NCBI GenBank assembly: GCA_963621875.1
Contig: CAVFFR010000002.1
Span: forward strand, 1 to 64,000
Direction of reading: 5' to 3'
Length of the DNA stretch: 64,000 nucleotides
Source: CAG-245 sp963621875
Lineage (GTDB): Bacteria > Bacillota > Clostridia > TANB77 > CAG-508
Made by a program: the position numbers and the translations under genes. How positions within the stretch are numbered: position 1 is the first letter of the stretch; each line of letters begins with the position of its first letter. This document shows, in pieces, positions 25,765 to 32,685 of this stretch. The notes below the pieces were generated by a model. That model did not search any database and had not been told where the DNA came from. It was given only the letters and a program-made list of their open reading frames with translations.

Positions 25765-26136
25765 TTTCTAACCTCCTTAATATTTTCTATTTGCTCGGTT
25801 GTATATTCATCAGTACATTTTTCTTCAAAACTCTTTTTGTAATCATCATATCTAGCACTAATATTAAAAGTATTTATTACTTGTATTCTTTTTCTTATTT
25901 CTTCTGGTACTTCTAAATTAGCCTTTTTGTGAAAGCAATATTAAGTTATGAATTTTAGGTGCTATTGGATTTTCTTCATTACTTCTAGCATATAATCCTT
26001 TTAATAATTTTTTAACTACTAAATGACCTAAAAATAAACACCATGTATTCTTTTTATTTTTGTATAATACTTCCATTGTCTCGTAATCACTATCAGAACT
26101 TTCAAACCAGTAATTCATTAAATCTATATTATTCAT
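25746..26136 (-). pseudogene. HEPN-domain toxin, single-base frameshift
   Basis: The first 72 codons (MNNIDLMNYWFESSDSDYETM to KIHNLILLSQKG) give the N-terminal two-thirds of a HEPN helical bundle and stop at about 25919. One base out, the frame continues NLEVPEEIRKRIQVINTF to IENIKEVRKWLKEQ and stops at 25746, inside the MNT gene. Removing one G in AAAGGC restores a protein of about 130 residues of the expected HEPN length. Loss of the toxin while keeping the antitoxin is a common decay route. Confidence 0.75.
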
Positions 26137-26204
26137 AATTTATCATTCCTTCCACTATTATTATAAAAATTTTTTTTCAATATATTAAATTAAAATAAAA
26201 ACAA

Positions 26205-27037
26205 TCATTTATCACACAATTTACAAGCAGAATATCCATTGTTTATAAGATTTTTTTCTTTTGTTGTAATTTCTTTTATGTATTTAGGGTCAACATTATT
26301 TAATACCTTGCAATTTTCTATATGATACTTCTTTGTTTGTGAATTGACTACTAAATCTACATTTTTACTTTGTATTCGTTTCTTTTCTTCTATTGATGTT
26401 TTTACTCTTTGTATTGGTTTTATAATACCACGATTGTCTTAATTATACTTCCATCACTATATTTAAACTTAACCTTTTTCTTAATATTATAACAAAATCT
26501 ACAAAGTGTAAACTCTGTATTTAAACTTTTGGCTTCTATTAATATTCCTGTTGGAATTTGATTTTTTCCCTTATATATTGGAGTTACTCTATACAAAATT
26601 TTTATGTATTTTTTACTATTTTCTTTAATATATTGTTCTACATCATTTTCAATATCATTCATAATCTTTTTGTTTAAATCATCTGTTCCTATAAATATAT
26701 TGTTTTTATCATTCTTTTTAGCTGATAACCTATAAGCAATGCAATGACATCTTTGGAATATTCCAGAATCATTAATTTTTTCTGTCCAACCATGTGGATC
26801 AGGATATTTTAAATGTTTTTCTACCATTATTTATAAAGTATATTCACTAATTATTGCTATTGCACCACTTGTTCTATTTAATTCATCTGGTTCAAAATAC
26901 TTTGGAATTCCTTCTGTTATTTCAAAATCTGCTTTTTTAAAGAAGGGGTTATTATTATTTACTACAGGTGAAAAATCTTCTATTTTGTTAATATCTTTAT
27001 TTAAAAATTCATTTACAATTTCTTCTCTATTTTTCAT
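26205..27037 (-). pseudogene. EndA-like nuclease paralogue with C-terminal Cys/His domain, broken twice
   Basis: From the ATG at 27037 (site AAAGAGGT), the frame reads NPFFKKADFEITEGIPKYF and PDELNRTSGAIAII and hits TAA at 26831. The same frame resumes two codons later with GWTEKINDSGIFQRCHCIAYRL and ILYRVTPIYKGKNQIPTG, so one nonsense codon splits the nuclease domain. A one-base shift near 26443 then leads to YHIENC...NGYSACKLC, the Y-H-x3-C...GYxxCxxC element often found at nuclease C-termini. It is related to the intact gene at 442-1200 but lacks that gene's signal peptide. Confidence 0.75.
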
Positions 27038-27082
27038 TTTTACCTCTTTCACTGTTTTCTTCTAAATCTTCTAATTTGTTTT

Positions 27083-27514
27083 TTACACTTTTTTTATAGA
27101 ATCTTTTACATAGTCCACTTCTTCTAAATATTCACCATCTAATATTGGAACATAAAAAGCACCTACTTTATGATTTGCTTCTTGAAGTTCTTTTTGTGTT
27201 ACATTTGTTCTAGTAACATCTCCATCATAATAGTCTATATAATATTTATTATCTTTTTCATCATAATTAACATGTAGAAATTCTGTGTCATATGAATATT
27301 CCAACATAGAATCTTTTATTATATCTTCTAATCTGTTTTGATATTTAGGTGCTAATTCTAATTCATTATATATTTCATCATAAAAATTTTTATCTATTGA
27401 TATTTTACTTTTAGGATTCTCTAAAGAATTTCGTAATTCATTTATAAAATCGTTGATACTATTATCAACCTCTTTAGTTCTTGTGTTAATTTCATTATTT
27501 AATAATCTGTCCAT
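27083..27514 (-). CDS. Hypothetical acidic protein
   Basis: The 143-residue soluble protein is rich in Asp, Glu, Asn and Tyr, with a helical first half (NEINTRTKEVDNSINDFINE) and a beta-rich second half (EFLHVNYDEKDNKYYIDYYDG). AGGAGG precedes the ATG. It lies just upstream of the broken nuclease gene on the same strand and could have been its partner. I do not recognise the family. Confidence 0.6.
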   Translation of the reverse strand: MDRLLNNEINTRTKEVDNSINDFINELRNSLENPKSKISIDKNFYDEIYNELELAPKYQNRLEDIIKDSMLEYSYDTEFLHVNYDEKDNKYYIDYYDGDVTRTNVTQKELQEANHKVGAFYVPILDGEYLEEVDYVKDSIKKV

Positions 27515-27619
27515 TTTCCTCCTTAATATCTTTTAATTATTTTTAATTTTTATTAGTTAATCAATAATATATCACATTCTTTATAGTATTTCCATAAATT
27601 TACATAAATTTTACAAATA

Positions 27620-28444
27620 TTATTTATTTTCCTCTAACCATTTATAAACTTCATCTTCTGCAAGTTTGCCTTTTTTCATTTTATTTACTTTATCTTTAGC
27701 ATCTTTTTTCCATTTTTCAAATTCTTTTTGAATTACTTTTACATCTTTATTTCTTTGTGCTATCATAAATTTTTGCCTATAGATTCTTCTATAAAGAGCT
27801 TGTGTTTCATTATTCTCTAAATTTTTCTTATATTGTTCATTTGCTCCTTTTTCTCTACAAGTAGGGCTTTGGTCTGGATTTGCTAAATCGCAATATATTT
27901 CGTTTTGTCTGTAACTTGGTATAAAATATCTGCCACAGTTTAAACAGGTCTTAATTTGCAAATTCTCGTGTCTTACCACTTGATCTAATATTGCAAAACA
28001 CATACTTGTTAATTTTGTACTTGTATAAAAATTATGGGGTTCTAGTTTAGAATCTTTGTTATTTATTCTTTTTATTAATTCTTGCATTGTTTCATTATGA
28101 TTATGATTATGTATATTTATGTAATTATCTGTTATAATTTCAATATCTTGTGAATATGTATAAAACTCGCTATCTCTTATGGTATAGGCTACAAATTTAG
28201 CAAGTTTATTTTCTTCGCCTTTTAGTTCTTCATTTCCATTCAAATTATATACAAAATCTACACATTTTTTAAAATTATCTTGCCACTCAATAAATGTGTA
28301 GCTACCAGTTTCAAATATATCTTTTATAATTTTTCTAAAATTAATATCATCAATATAATCATCATTTTTAAAATAATCATTTGGTGCATAATCTTTTACT
28401 AATTCATAACCATAAGCATAAAAGTAATTCGGTAATATGTCAAT
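27620..28444 (-). CDS. Zinc-finger protein (DUF6076-like), probably 5'-truncated
   Basis: A TTG at 28243 would give 207 residues, but the frame is open upstream without a stop into the integrase start region. It encodes plausible protein there (NYFYAYGYELVKDYAPNDYF). No ATG/GTG/TTG with a site is found there, so the true 5' end may have been lost. The C-terminal half has CLNCGRYFIPSYRQNEIYC followed by a CR...RIYRQKF segment, a zinc-binding element like that of DUF6076 proteins found next to integrases. The tail is a charged coiled coil. Function is unknown. Confidence 0.55.
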   Translation of the reverse strand: MDILPNYFYAYGYELVKDYAPNDYFKNDDYIDDINFRKIIKDIFETGSYTFIEWQDNFKKCVDFVYNLNGNEELKGEENKLAKFVAYTIRDSEFYTYSQDIEIITDNYINIHNHNHNETMQELIKRINNKDSKLEPHNFYTSTKLTSMCFAILDQVVRHENLQIKTCLNCGRYFIPSYRQNEIYCDLANPDQSPTCREKGANEQYKKNLENNETQALYRRIYRQKFMIAQRNKDVKVIQKEFEKWKKDAKDKVNKMKKGKLAEDEVYKWLEENK

Positions 28445-28459
28445 AGAAAGGAGTAAAAA

Positions 28460-29638
28460 ATGATAGATGTAACAGGTAGCTTACAAATTAAAAATAAAAT
28501 ATATCAAGCAGTTTTAAGTTATAAACAAGATAATAAATGGAAAACAAAATGGGTTTCAACTAAAGTTCCAGCAGTAAAAGGAAATAAAAAACAAGCACAA
28601 GCAAAACTAGAAGAAATTAAAAAGAACTTTCAAGAAGAATTAAACAAGACAAATATTGATGATGAAGATATGATATTCATAGATTATATGAAGAAATGGC
28701 TTAATAGGCAAAAAGCAAGTATTGAAGAAACAACATATATTGGTTATCACGGTGCTATATACGGAAGAATGACTGATTATTTTCAAGCTAGAAAAGATAT
28801 TACACTACAAACTATTAAACCAAAGCATATACAAGATTTTTATCAATATTTATTAGATAAAGGACTTTCTGGAAACACAGTAAAACATTATCACGCAAAT
28901 ATTAGAAAAGCTTTACAATATGCTATGAAAACAGATATTATTCCAACTAATCCTGCTGATAAAGTTGATTTACCAAAAATTGAAGAATACAATCCAAATT
29001 TCTATACAAGTGATGAAGTTAAAACATTACTTAATGAAGTTATTGGAACAAAATTAGAAATTCCTGTAATGATAGATTGTTTTTATGGCTTTAGGCGAGG
29101 CGAAGTAATTGGTTTAAAATGGAGTACTATTGATTTTGAAAAAGACACTATTACAATAAATCATGCCATTACACAATCTAATGGAAAATTGATCATAAGA
29201 GATAAAACAAAAACAAAATCTAGTAAAAGAACTTTACCTTTAGAGCCTATTGTAAAATCTTTCTTACTTGAATTAAAAGAAAAGCAAGAAAAGAATAAGG
29301 AACTATGTAGAAATAGTTACAATCAAGAATATTTAGAATATATATGTGTTGATAATTGTGGTAATCTTATAAGACCAGACTATGTAACAGAAACATTTTT
29401 GAAATTATTAAAGAAAAAGAATTTAAAACAAATTCGTTTTCACGATTTAAGACATACTTGTGCAAGTATTCTTTTAAAGAATGGTGCAAATATGAAAGAA
29501 ATACAAGCATGGCTTGGACATTCAAATTATAATACTACTGCAAATTTATATGCACATTTAGATACAAGTAGTGTATGTAACACAGGAAAGGTAATAACAA
29601 ATGTATTTAGTGAAAAAAATGAAGTAACCACTGCCTAA
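28460..29638 (+). CDS. int: Tyrosine recombinase / phage-type integrase
   Basis: The 392-residue integrase has an N-terminal DNA-binding beta-domain (LQIKNKIYQAVLSYKQDNKW), a SAM-like core-binding domain (FIDYMKKWLNRQKASIEETT), and a catalytic domain with Arg in YGFRRGEVIGLKW, His-x-x-Arg in HDLRHTCASILL, His in WLGHSNYNTT and Tyr in ANLYAHL. All catalytic residues are present. It inserts and excises an integrative element at a chromosomal att site. The 3' end of tRNA-Phe is 73 bases downstream, the usual arrangement for tRNA-targeted elements. AAGGAG precedes the ATG. Confidence 0.93.
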   Translation: MIDVTGSLQIKNKIYQAVLSYKQDNKWKTKWVSTKVPAVKGNKKQAQAKLEEIKKNFQEELNKTNIDDEDMIFIDYMKKWLNRQKASIEETTYIGYHGAIYGRMTDYFQARKDITLQTIKPKHIQDFYQYLLDKGLSGNTVKHYHANIRKALQYAMKTDIIPTNPADKVDLPKIEEYNPNFYTSDEVKTLLNEVIGTKLEIPVMIDCFYGFRRGEVIGLKWSTIDFEKDTITINHAITQSNGKLIIRDKTKTKSSKRTLPLEPIVKSFLLELKEKQEKNKELCRNSYNQEYLEYICVDNCGNLIRPDYVTETFLKLLKKKNLKQIRFHDLRHTCASILLKNGANMKEIQAWLGHSNYNTTANLYAHLDTSSVCNTGKVITNVFSEKNEVTTA

Positions 29639-29710
29639 CTGCTCCAAATTTTTTAGATGTTTTTTTAGATGCTACTAAAAAAATGCTATTTTTTAGTGCA
29701 AATTGTTGTT

Positions 29711-29786
29711 TGGTGGCTTCAAGTGGAATCGAACCACTGACACGGAGATTTTCAGTCTCCTGCTCTACCAACTGAGCTATGAAGCC
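29711..29786 (-). tRNA. tRNA-Phe (GAA), CCA encoded
   Basis: Read on the minus strand: acceptor GGCTTCA/TGAAGCC, D-arm AGCTCAGTTGGTAGAGC, anticodon loop CTGAAAA (anticodon GAA), T-arm GGTTCGATTCC, discriminator A and encoded CCA. A complete cloverleaf. Confidence 0.93.
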
Positions 29787-29797
29787 ATAAGTTTGCA

Positions 29798-29842
29798 CCA
29801 AAGATTTTCAGTCCTTTGCTCTACCAACTGAGCTATCAAGGC
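29798..29842 (-). pseudogene. 3'-truncated tRNA-Phe
   Basis: The 5' two-thirds of a second tRNA-Phe: GCCTTGA, the D-arm AGCTCAGTTGGTAGAGC, and the GACTGAAAATCTTTG anticodon arm. It breaks off into TGCAAACTTA instead of a variable loop and T-arm. It differs from the intact copy in the acceptor and anticodon stems, so it is not a recent duplicate. It is probably the scar of integration or excision at tRNA-Phe. Confidence 0.8.
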
Positions 29843-29867
29843 AATTATTCAATTTTAAATAAAAAAA

Positions 29868-29944
29868 TGGCGACCTGGAACGGGCTCGAACCGTCGACCT
29901 CTAGCGTGACAGGCTAGCGTTCTAACCAACTGAACTACCAGGCC
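29868..29944 (-). tRNA. tRNA-Asp (GTC), CCA encoded
   Basis: Acceptor GGCCTGG/CCAGGTC, anticodon loop CTGTCAC (GTC) on a CTAGC/GCTAG stem, T-arm GGTTCGAGCCC, then discriminator G and CCA. Confidence 0.95.
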
Positions 29945-29988
29945 GTAAATAAAAAAATTTAGAATGTTCTAAATTTTCTTATAAAGAA

Positions 29989-30064
29989 TGGTGGTCGCTA
30001 TAGGGCTCGAACCTATGACCCCCTGCTTGTAAGGCAGATGCTCTCCCAGCTGAGCTAAGCGACC
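29989..30064 (-). tRNA. tRNA-Val (TAC), CCA encoded
   Basis: Acceptor GGTCGCT/AGCGACC, anticodon loop CTTACAA (TAC) on a CTGC/GCAG stem, T-arm GGTTCGAGCCC, discriminator A and CCA. It is the first tRNA of the operon Val-Asp-(partial Phe)-Phe. Confidence 0.95.
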
Positions 30065-30082
30065 ATTTCTTTCGACTTTCTT

Positions 30083-30111
30083 AGTATACTAGAATTTTCT
30101 ATTTTTGTCAA
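30083..30111 (-). promoter_or_regulatory. Strong sigma-A promoter of the tRNA operon
   Basis: TTGACA at 30106-30111, a 17-base spacer, and TATACT at 30083-30088. Two direct copies of TTATTTTAAATTTTTTTA lie just upstream (about 30115-30155) and could act as UP elements. Confidence 0.8.
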
Positions 30112-30181
30112 TACTTATTTTAAATTTTTTTAATCTTATTTTAAATTTTTTTAGTCTTTTTTATGTTTATCTTTATAAATT

Positions 30182-30214
30182 AGTTAGGAGACTAGGAGCC
30201 TCCTAACTTTTTTC
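30182..30214. terminator. Hairpin after groEL
   Basis: The stem AGTTAGGAG/CTCCTAACT with a 9-base loop. The T-run is on the plus-strand side. On the groEL (minus) strand only AT-rich sequence follows, so its strength as a groEL terminator is unclear. Confidence 0.55.
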
Positions 30215-30218
30215 TATT

Positions 30219-31850
30219 TTAATACATTCCACTCATATCTGGTGTTTCGTGTCCACCACATTTACAAGCTTTTTCTTCTTTTTTGTCTGTTACTATACTT
30301 TCTGTTGTTAATATCATTGCTGCAACTGATGCTGCATTTTGTAATGCACTTCTTGATACTTTTGTTGGATCTACTATTCCTGCTTTTTTCATATCTACAT
30401 ATTCTTCTTTACCAGCATCAAAACCAACTCCAACTGGTGAAGCTTTTACTTTTTCTAATATAACTGCTGGTTCTAGCCCTGCATTTATTGCAATTTGTCT
30501 TACTGGTTCTTGTAGTGCTCTAAGGACTATATTGCCACCAAGTTTTTCTTCTTTTTCTAGACTACTTACAAATTTTTCTACTTCTGGTAATATGTTTACA
30601 AATGCTGTTCCACCACCTGCAACTATTCCTTCTTCAACAGCTGCTTTTGTTGCTGATAAAGCATCTTCTATTCTTAATTTTTTGTCTTTCATTTCTACTT
30701 CTGTTGCAGCTCCTACTCCTATTACTGCAACTCCTCCTGCTATTTTAGCAAGTCTTTCGTGTAGTTGCTCTTTTTCGTATTCGCTCTTTTCTTCTGTTAT
30801 TTGAGCTTTAAGTTGACCAATTCTGTCTGCTATTTGTTGTTTATCTCCTGAACCATCAACTATTATTGTGTGTTCTTTGTCTGCTTTTATTTGTCTTGCT
30901 TTTCCTAATTGCTCTATTTGAACATCTTTTAATTCTAATCCTAAGTCTGATGTTATAACTTCTCCGCCTGTTAATATTGCAATGTCTTGTAGCATTGCTT
31001 TTCTCTTATCTCCATAACCTGGTGCTTTAACTACTAAAACATTTATAACACCTCTAAGTTTGTTTAATATAAGTGTTGATAAAGCTTCTTGTTCTATATC
31101 ATCACATATTATTACTAGTTTTCCAGATTGTTGCATCAAGTTTTCTAGTAATGGTAATATTTCTTGGATATTGCTGATTTTTTTGTCTGTTATTAATATG
31201 TATGGATTGTCAACAACTGCTTCCATTTTTTCTGTATCTGTTACCATATATGGAGAAACATATCCTTTGTCAAATTGCATTCCTTCCACTACTGTTAGCT
31301 CTGTATTTGATGTTTTTGATTCTTCTATTGTTATAACACCATCACTTGATACCTTTTCCATAGCTTCTGAAATTAGTTCTCCAATTTCGTTGTCATTTGC
31401 TGATATGCTTGCAACTCTTGCTATATCTTCTTTTCCAGCTACTTTTGAGCTTATTTTCTTTAACTCATCAACAGCTTTGTCAACAGTTTTACTCATTCCT
31501 CTTTTTATTGCCATTGGATCTCCACCGGCTGCAACATTTTTTACGCCTTCTTTTATCATACTTTGAGCTAATACTGTAGCTGTTGTTGTTCCATCTCCTG
31601 CTACATCGTTTGTTTTGGTTGATACTTCTTTAACAAGTCTTGCTCCCATATTTTCAAATGGATCTTCTAATTCTATTTCCTTTGCTATTGTAACACCATC
31701 ATTTGTAATTAGAGGTGCTCCAAATTGTTTATCTAAAACTACATTCCTTCCCTTTGGTCCTAATGTAACCTTAACTGTATCAGCTAATTTATTTACACCG
31801 TTTAATAATGATTTTCTGGCATCTTCGCCATATTTAATTTCTTTTGACAT
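30219..31850 (-). CDS. groEL: GroEL chaperonin (60 kDa subunit)
   Basis: The 543-residue subunit is full length. It has the ATP site VTLGPKGRNVVL and DGTTTATVLAQ, and AAVEEGIVAGGGTAF late in the equatorial domain. The C-terminus is short and Cys/Gly-containing (KACKCGGHETPDMSGMY) instead of the usual GGM repeat. With GroES it forms the ATP-driven folding chamber in the cytoplasm. AGGAGG precedes the ATG. It is co-transcribed with groES under CIRCE control. An unusual GC-rich inverted repeat lies in the 118-base gap between the two genes. Confidence 0.98.
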   Translation of the reverse strand: MSKEIKYGEDARKSLLNGVNKLADTVKVTLGPKGRNVVLDKQFGAPLITNDGVTIAKEIELEDPFENMGARLVKEVSTKTNDVAGDGTTTATVLAQSMIKEGVKNVAAGGDPMAIKRGMSKTVDKAVDELKKISSKVAGKEDIARVASISANDNEIGELISEAMEKVSSDGVITIEESKTSNTELTVVEGMQFDKGYVSPYMVTDTEKMEAVVDNPYILITDKKISNIQEILPLLENLMQQSGKLVIICDDIEQEALSTLILNKLRGVINVLVVKAPGYGDKRKAMLQDIAILTGGEVITSDLGLELKDVQIEQLGKARQIKADKEHTIIVDGSGDKQQIADRIGQLKAQITEEKSEYEKEQLHERLAKIAGGVAVIGVGAATEVEMKDKKLRIEDALSATKAAVEEGIVAGGGTAFVNILPEVEKFVSSLEKEEKLGGNIVLRALQEPVRQIAINAGLEPAVILEKVKASPVGVGFDAGKEEYVDMKKAGIVDPTKVSRSALQNAASVAAMILTTESIVTDKKEEKACKCGGHETPDMSGMY

Positions 31851-31870
31851 ACTAATTACCTCCTAATTTT

Positions 31871-31961
31871 CGCCCAATAGGGACGCCCCTTTTTGGGCGA
31901 AGTTAAATTTCCTTGTTTTTTCGCTCCAGTTTCGCCCAAAAAGGGGCGTCCCTATTGGGCG
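31871..31961. repeat. GC-rich 31-bp perfect inverted repeat between groES and groEL
   Basis: The arms at 31871-31901 and 31931-31961 are exact reverse complements around a 29-base loop. Each arm also contains its own small hairpin (CGCCC-AAAAA-GGGCG type). The GC content is far above the surroundings, as in REP/MITE-type elements. On the groESL mRNA it would form a very stable stem. Confidence 0.85.
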
Positions 31962-31971
31962 GAAAATTCTT

Positions 31972-32253
31972 TTATTCTGCTATTGCTAAAATATCTCCTT
32001 GCTTTACTATTATAAAGTCTTCTCCTTTGTATTTTATTTCTGTACCAGCATATTTGCTTACTACAACTTTATCTCCTGTTTTTACATACATTTTTATTTC
32101 TTTTCCATCTATATTTCCACCAGGTCCTACTGCTATTACTTCTGCTATTTGTGGTTTTTCTTTACTCCCTTCTGTTAAGATAATCCCACTTTTGGTGGTT
32201 TCTTCTGCTTTTGTCATTTTTAGGACAACTCTGTCTGCTAATGGTTTTAACAT
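31972..32253 (-). CDS. groES: GroES co-chaperonin (10 kDa subunit)
   Basis: The protein has 93 residues from the ATG at 32253, which AAGGAGG precedes; the longer open frame upstream has no site. It starts MLKPLADRVVLKMTKAEE, has the mobile loop TTKSGIILTEGSKEKPQ and ends with VKQGDILAI. It caps GroEL. It is the first gene of the operon, with CIRCE and a sigma-A promoter directly upstream. Confidence 0.97.
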   Translation of the reverse strand: MLKPLADRVVLKMTKAEETTKSGIILTEGSKEKPQIAEVIAVGPGGNIDGKEIKMYVKTGDKVVVSKYAGTEIKYKGEDFIIVKQGDILAIAE

Positions 32254-32285
32254 TTTTATTACCTCCTTAAAATTGTAGAGTACTT

Positions 32286-32312
32286 TTAGCACTCTTTGTT
32301 TGCGACTGCTAA
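32286..32312 (-). promoter_or_regulatory. CIRCE operator (HrcA binding site)
   Basis: TTAGCAGTC-N9-GAGTGCTAA on the minus strand differs from consensus TTAGCACTC-N9-GAGTGCTAA at one base. It lies between the promoter and groES. HrcA repression of groESL is expected. Confidence 0.92.
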
Positions 32313-32315
32313 TAA

Positions 32316-32342
32316 TTTATACCTTTTGGCACTAATTGTCAA
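32316..32342 (-). promoter_or_regulatory. groESL sigma-A promoter
   Basis: TTGACA at 32337-32342, with TATAAA at 32316-32321 (15-base spacing) or the overlapping TAAATT (17-base spacing). It is immediately upstream of CIRCE. Confidence 0.7.
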
Positions 32343-32473
32343 TATAATTTTTATAATTTCACACAATTTTCACATTTAATTTTATGTATTTAATGTTTTT
32401 TTATTACAACTCTTCCAATTTACATAATTTTATTATATAATATATTTAACCATTTTTTGAAGGAGGAATCGCT

Positions 32474-32665
32474 ATGAGCTTCACATTTTGGGATATGTTA
32501 CCCGGAGCTGTTCTTACAGCAGAGATTTCAAAAATCAGCAATATGCGGCAACGAGCGCTCTTCCTGAGTGTAGCTGATGCACTCGAAGAATATAATTCGA
32601 AGAATGATTCTTTTCTTACATTCGGAGAATTTATTCAAATTTATAAGGATAATGCCTCCGAGTAA
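32474..32665 (+). CDS. Small orphan protein with atypical base composition
   Basis: The 63-residue protein has AAGGAGG seven bases before the ATG and ends inside a strong terminator, so it looks like a real, separately transcribed gene. It is a soluble, helical, possibly EF-hand-like fold (VADALEEYNSKNDSFLTFGEF), but the Asp/Asn loop is incomplete. Codons such as CGG, GCG, CTC and GAG are much more frequent than in neighbours, which suggests foreign origin or selection on the RNA. I recognise no family. Confidence 0.65.
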   Translation: MSFTFWDMLPGAVLTAEISKISNMRQRALFLSVADALEEYNSKNDSFLTFGEFIQIYKDNASE

Positions 32666-32685
32666 TTCGGAGGCATTATCTTTTT
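32648..32685 (+). terminator. Strong terminator overlapping the orphan gene stop
   Basis: A 14-bp perfect stem, GATAATGCCTCCGA/TCGGAGGCATTATC, with a 5-base loop is followed by TTTTT. The stop codon lies in the loop. Confidence 0.88.

Noticed and set aside
30283..31579. Long plus-strand open frames opposite groEL
   Set aside because: They are antisense shadows of groEL with Ser/Leu/Ile-rich, repeat-like products and no ribosome sites.
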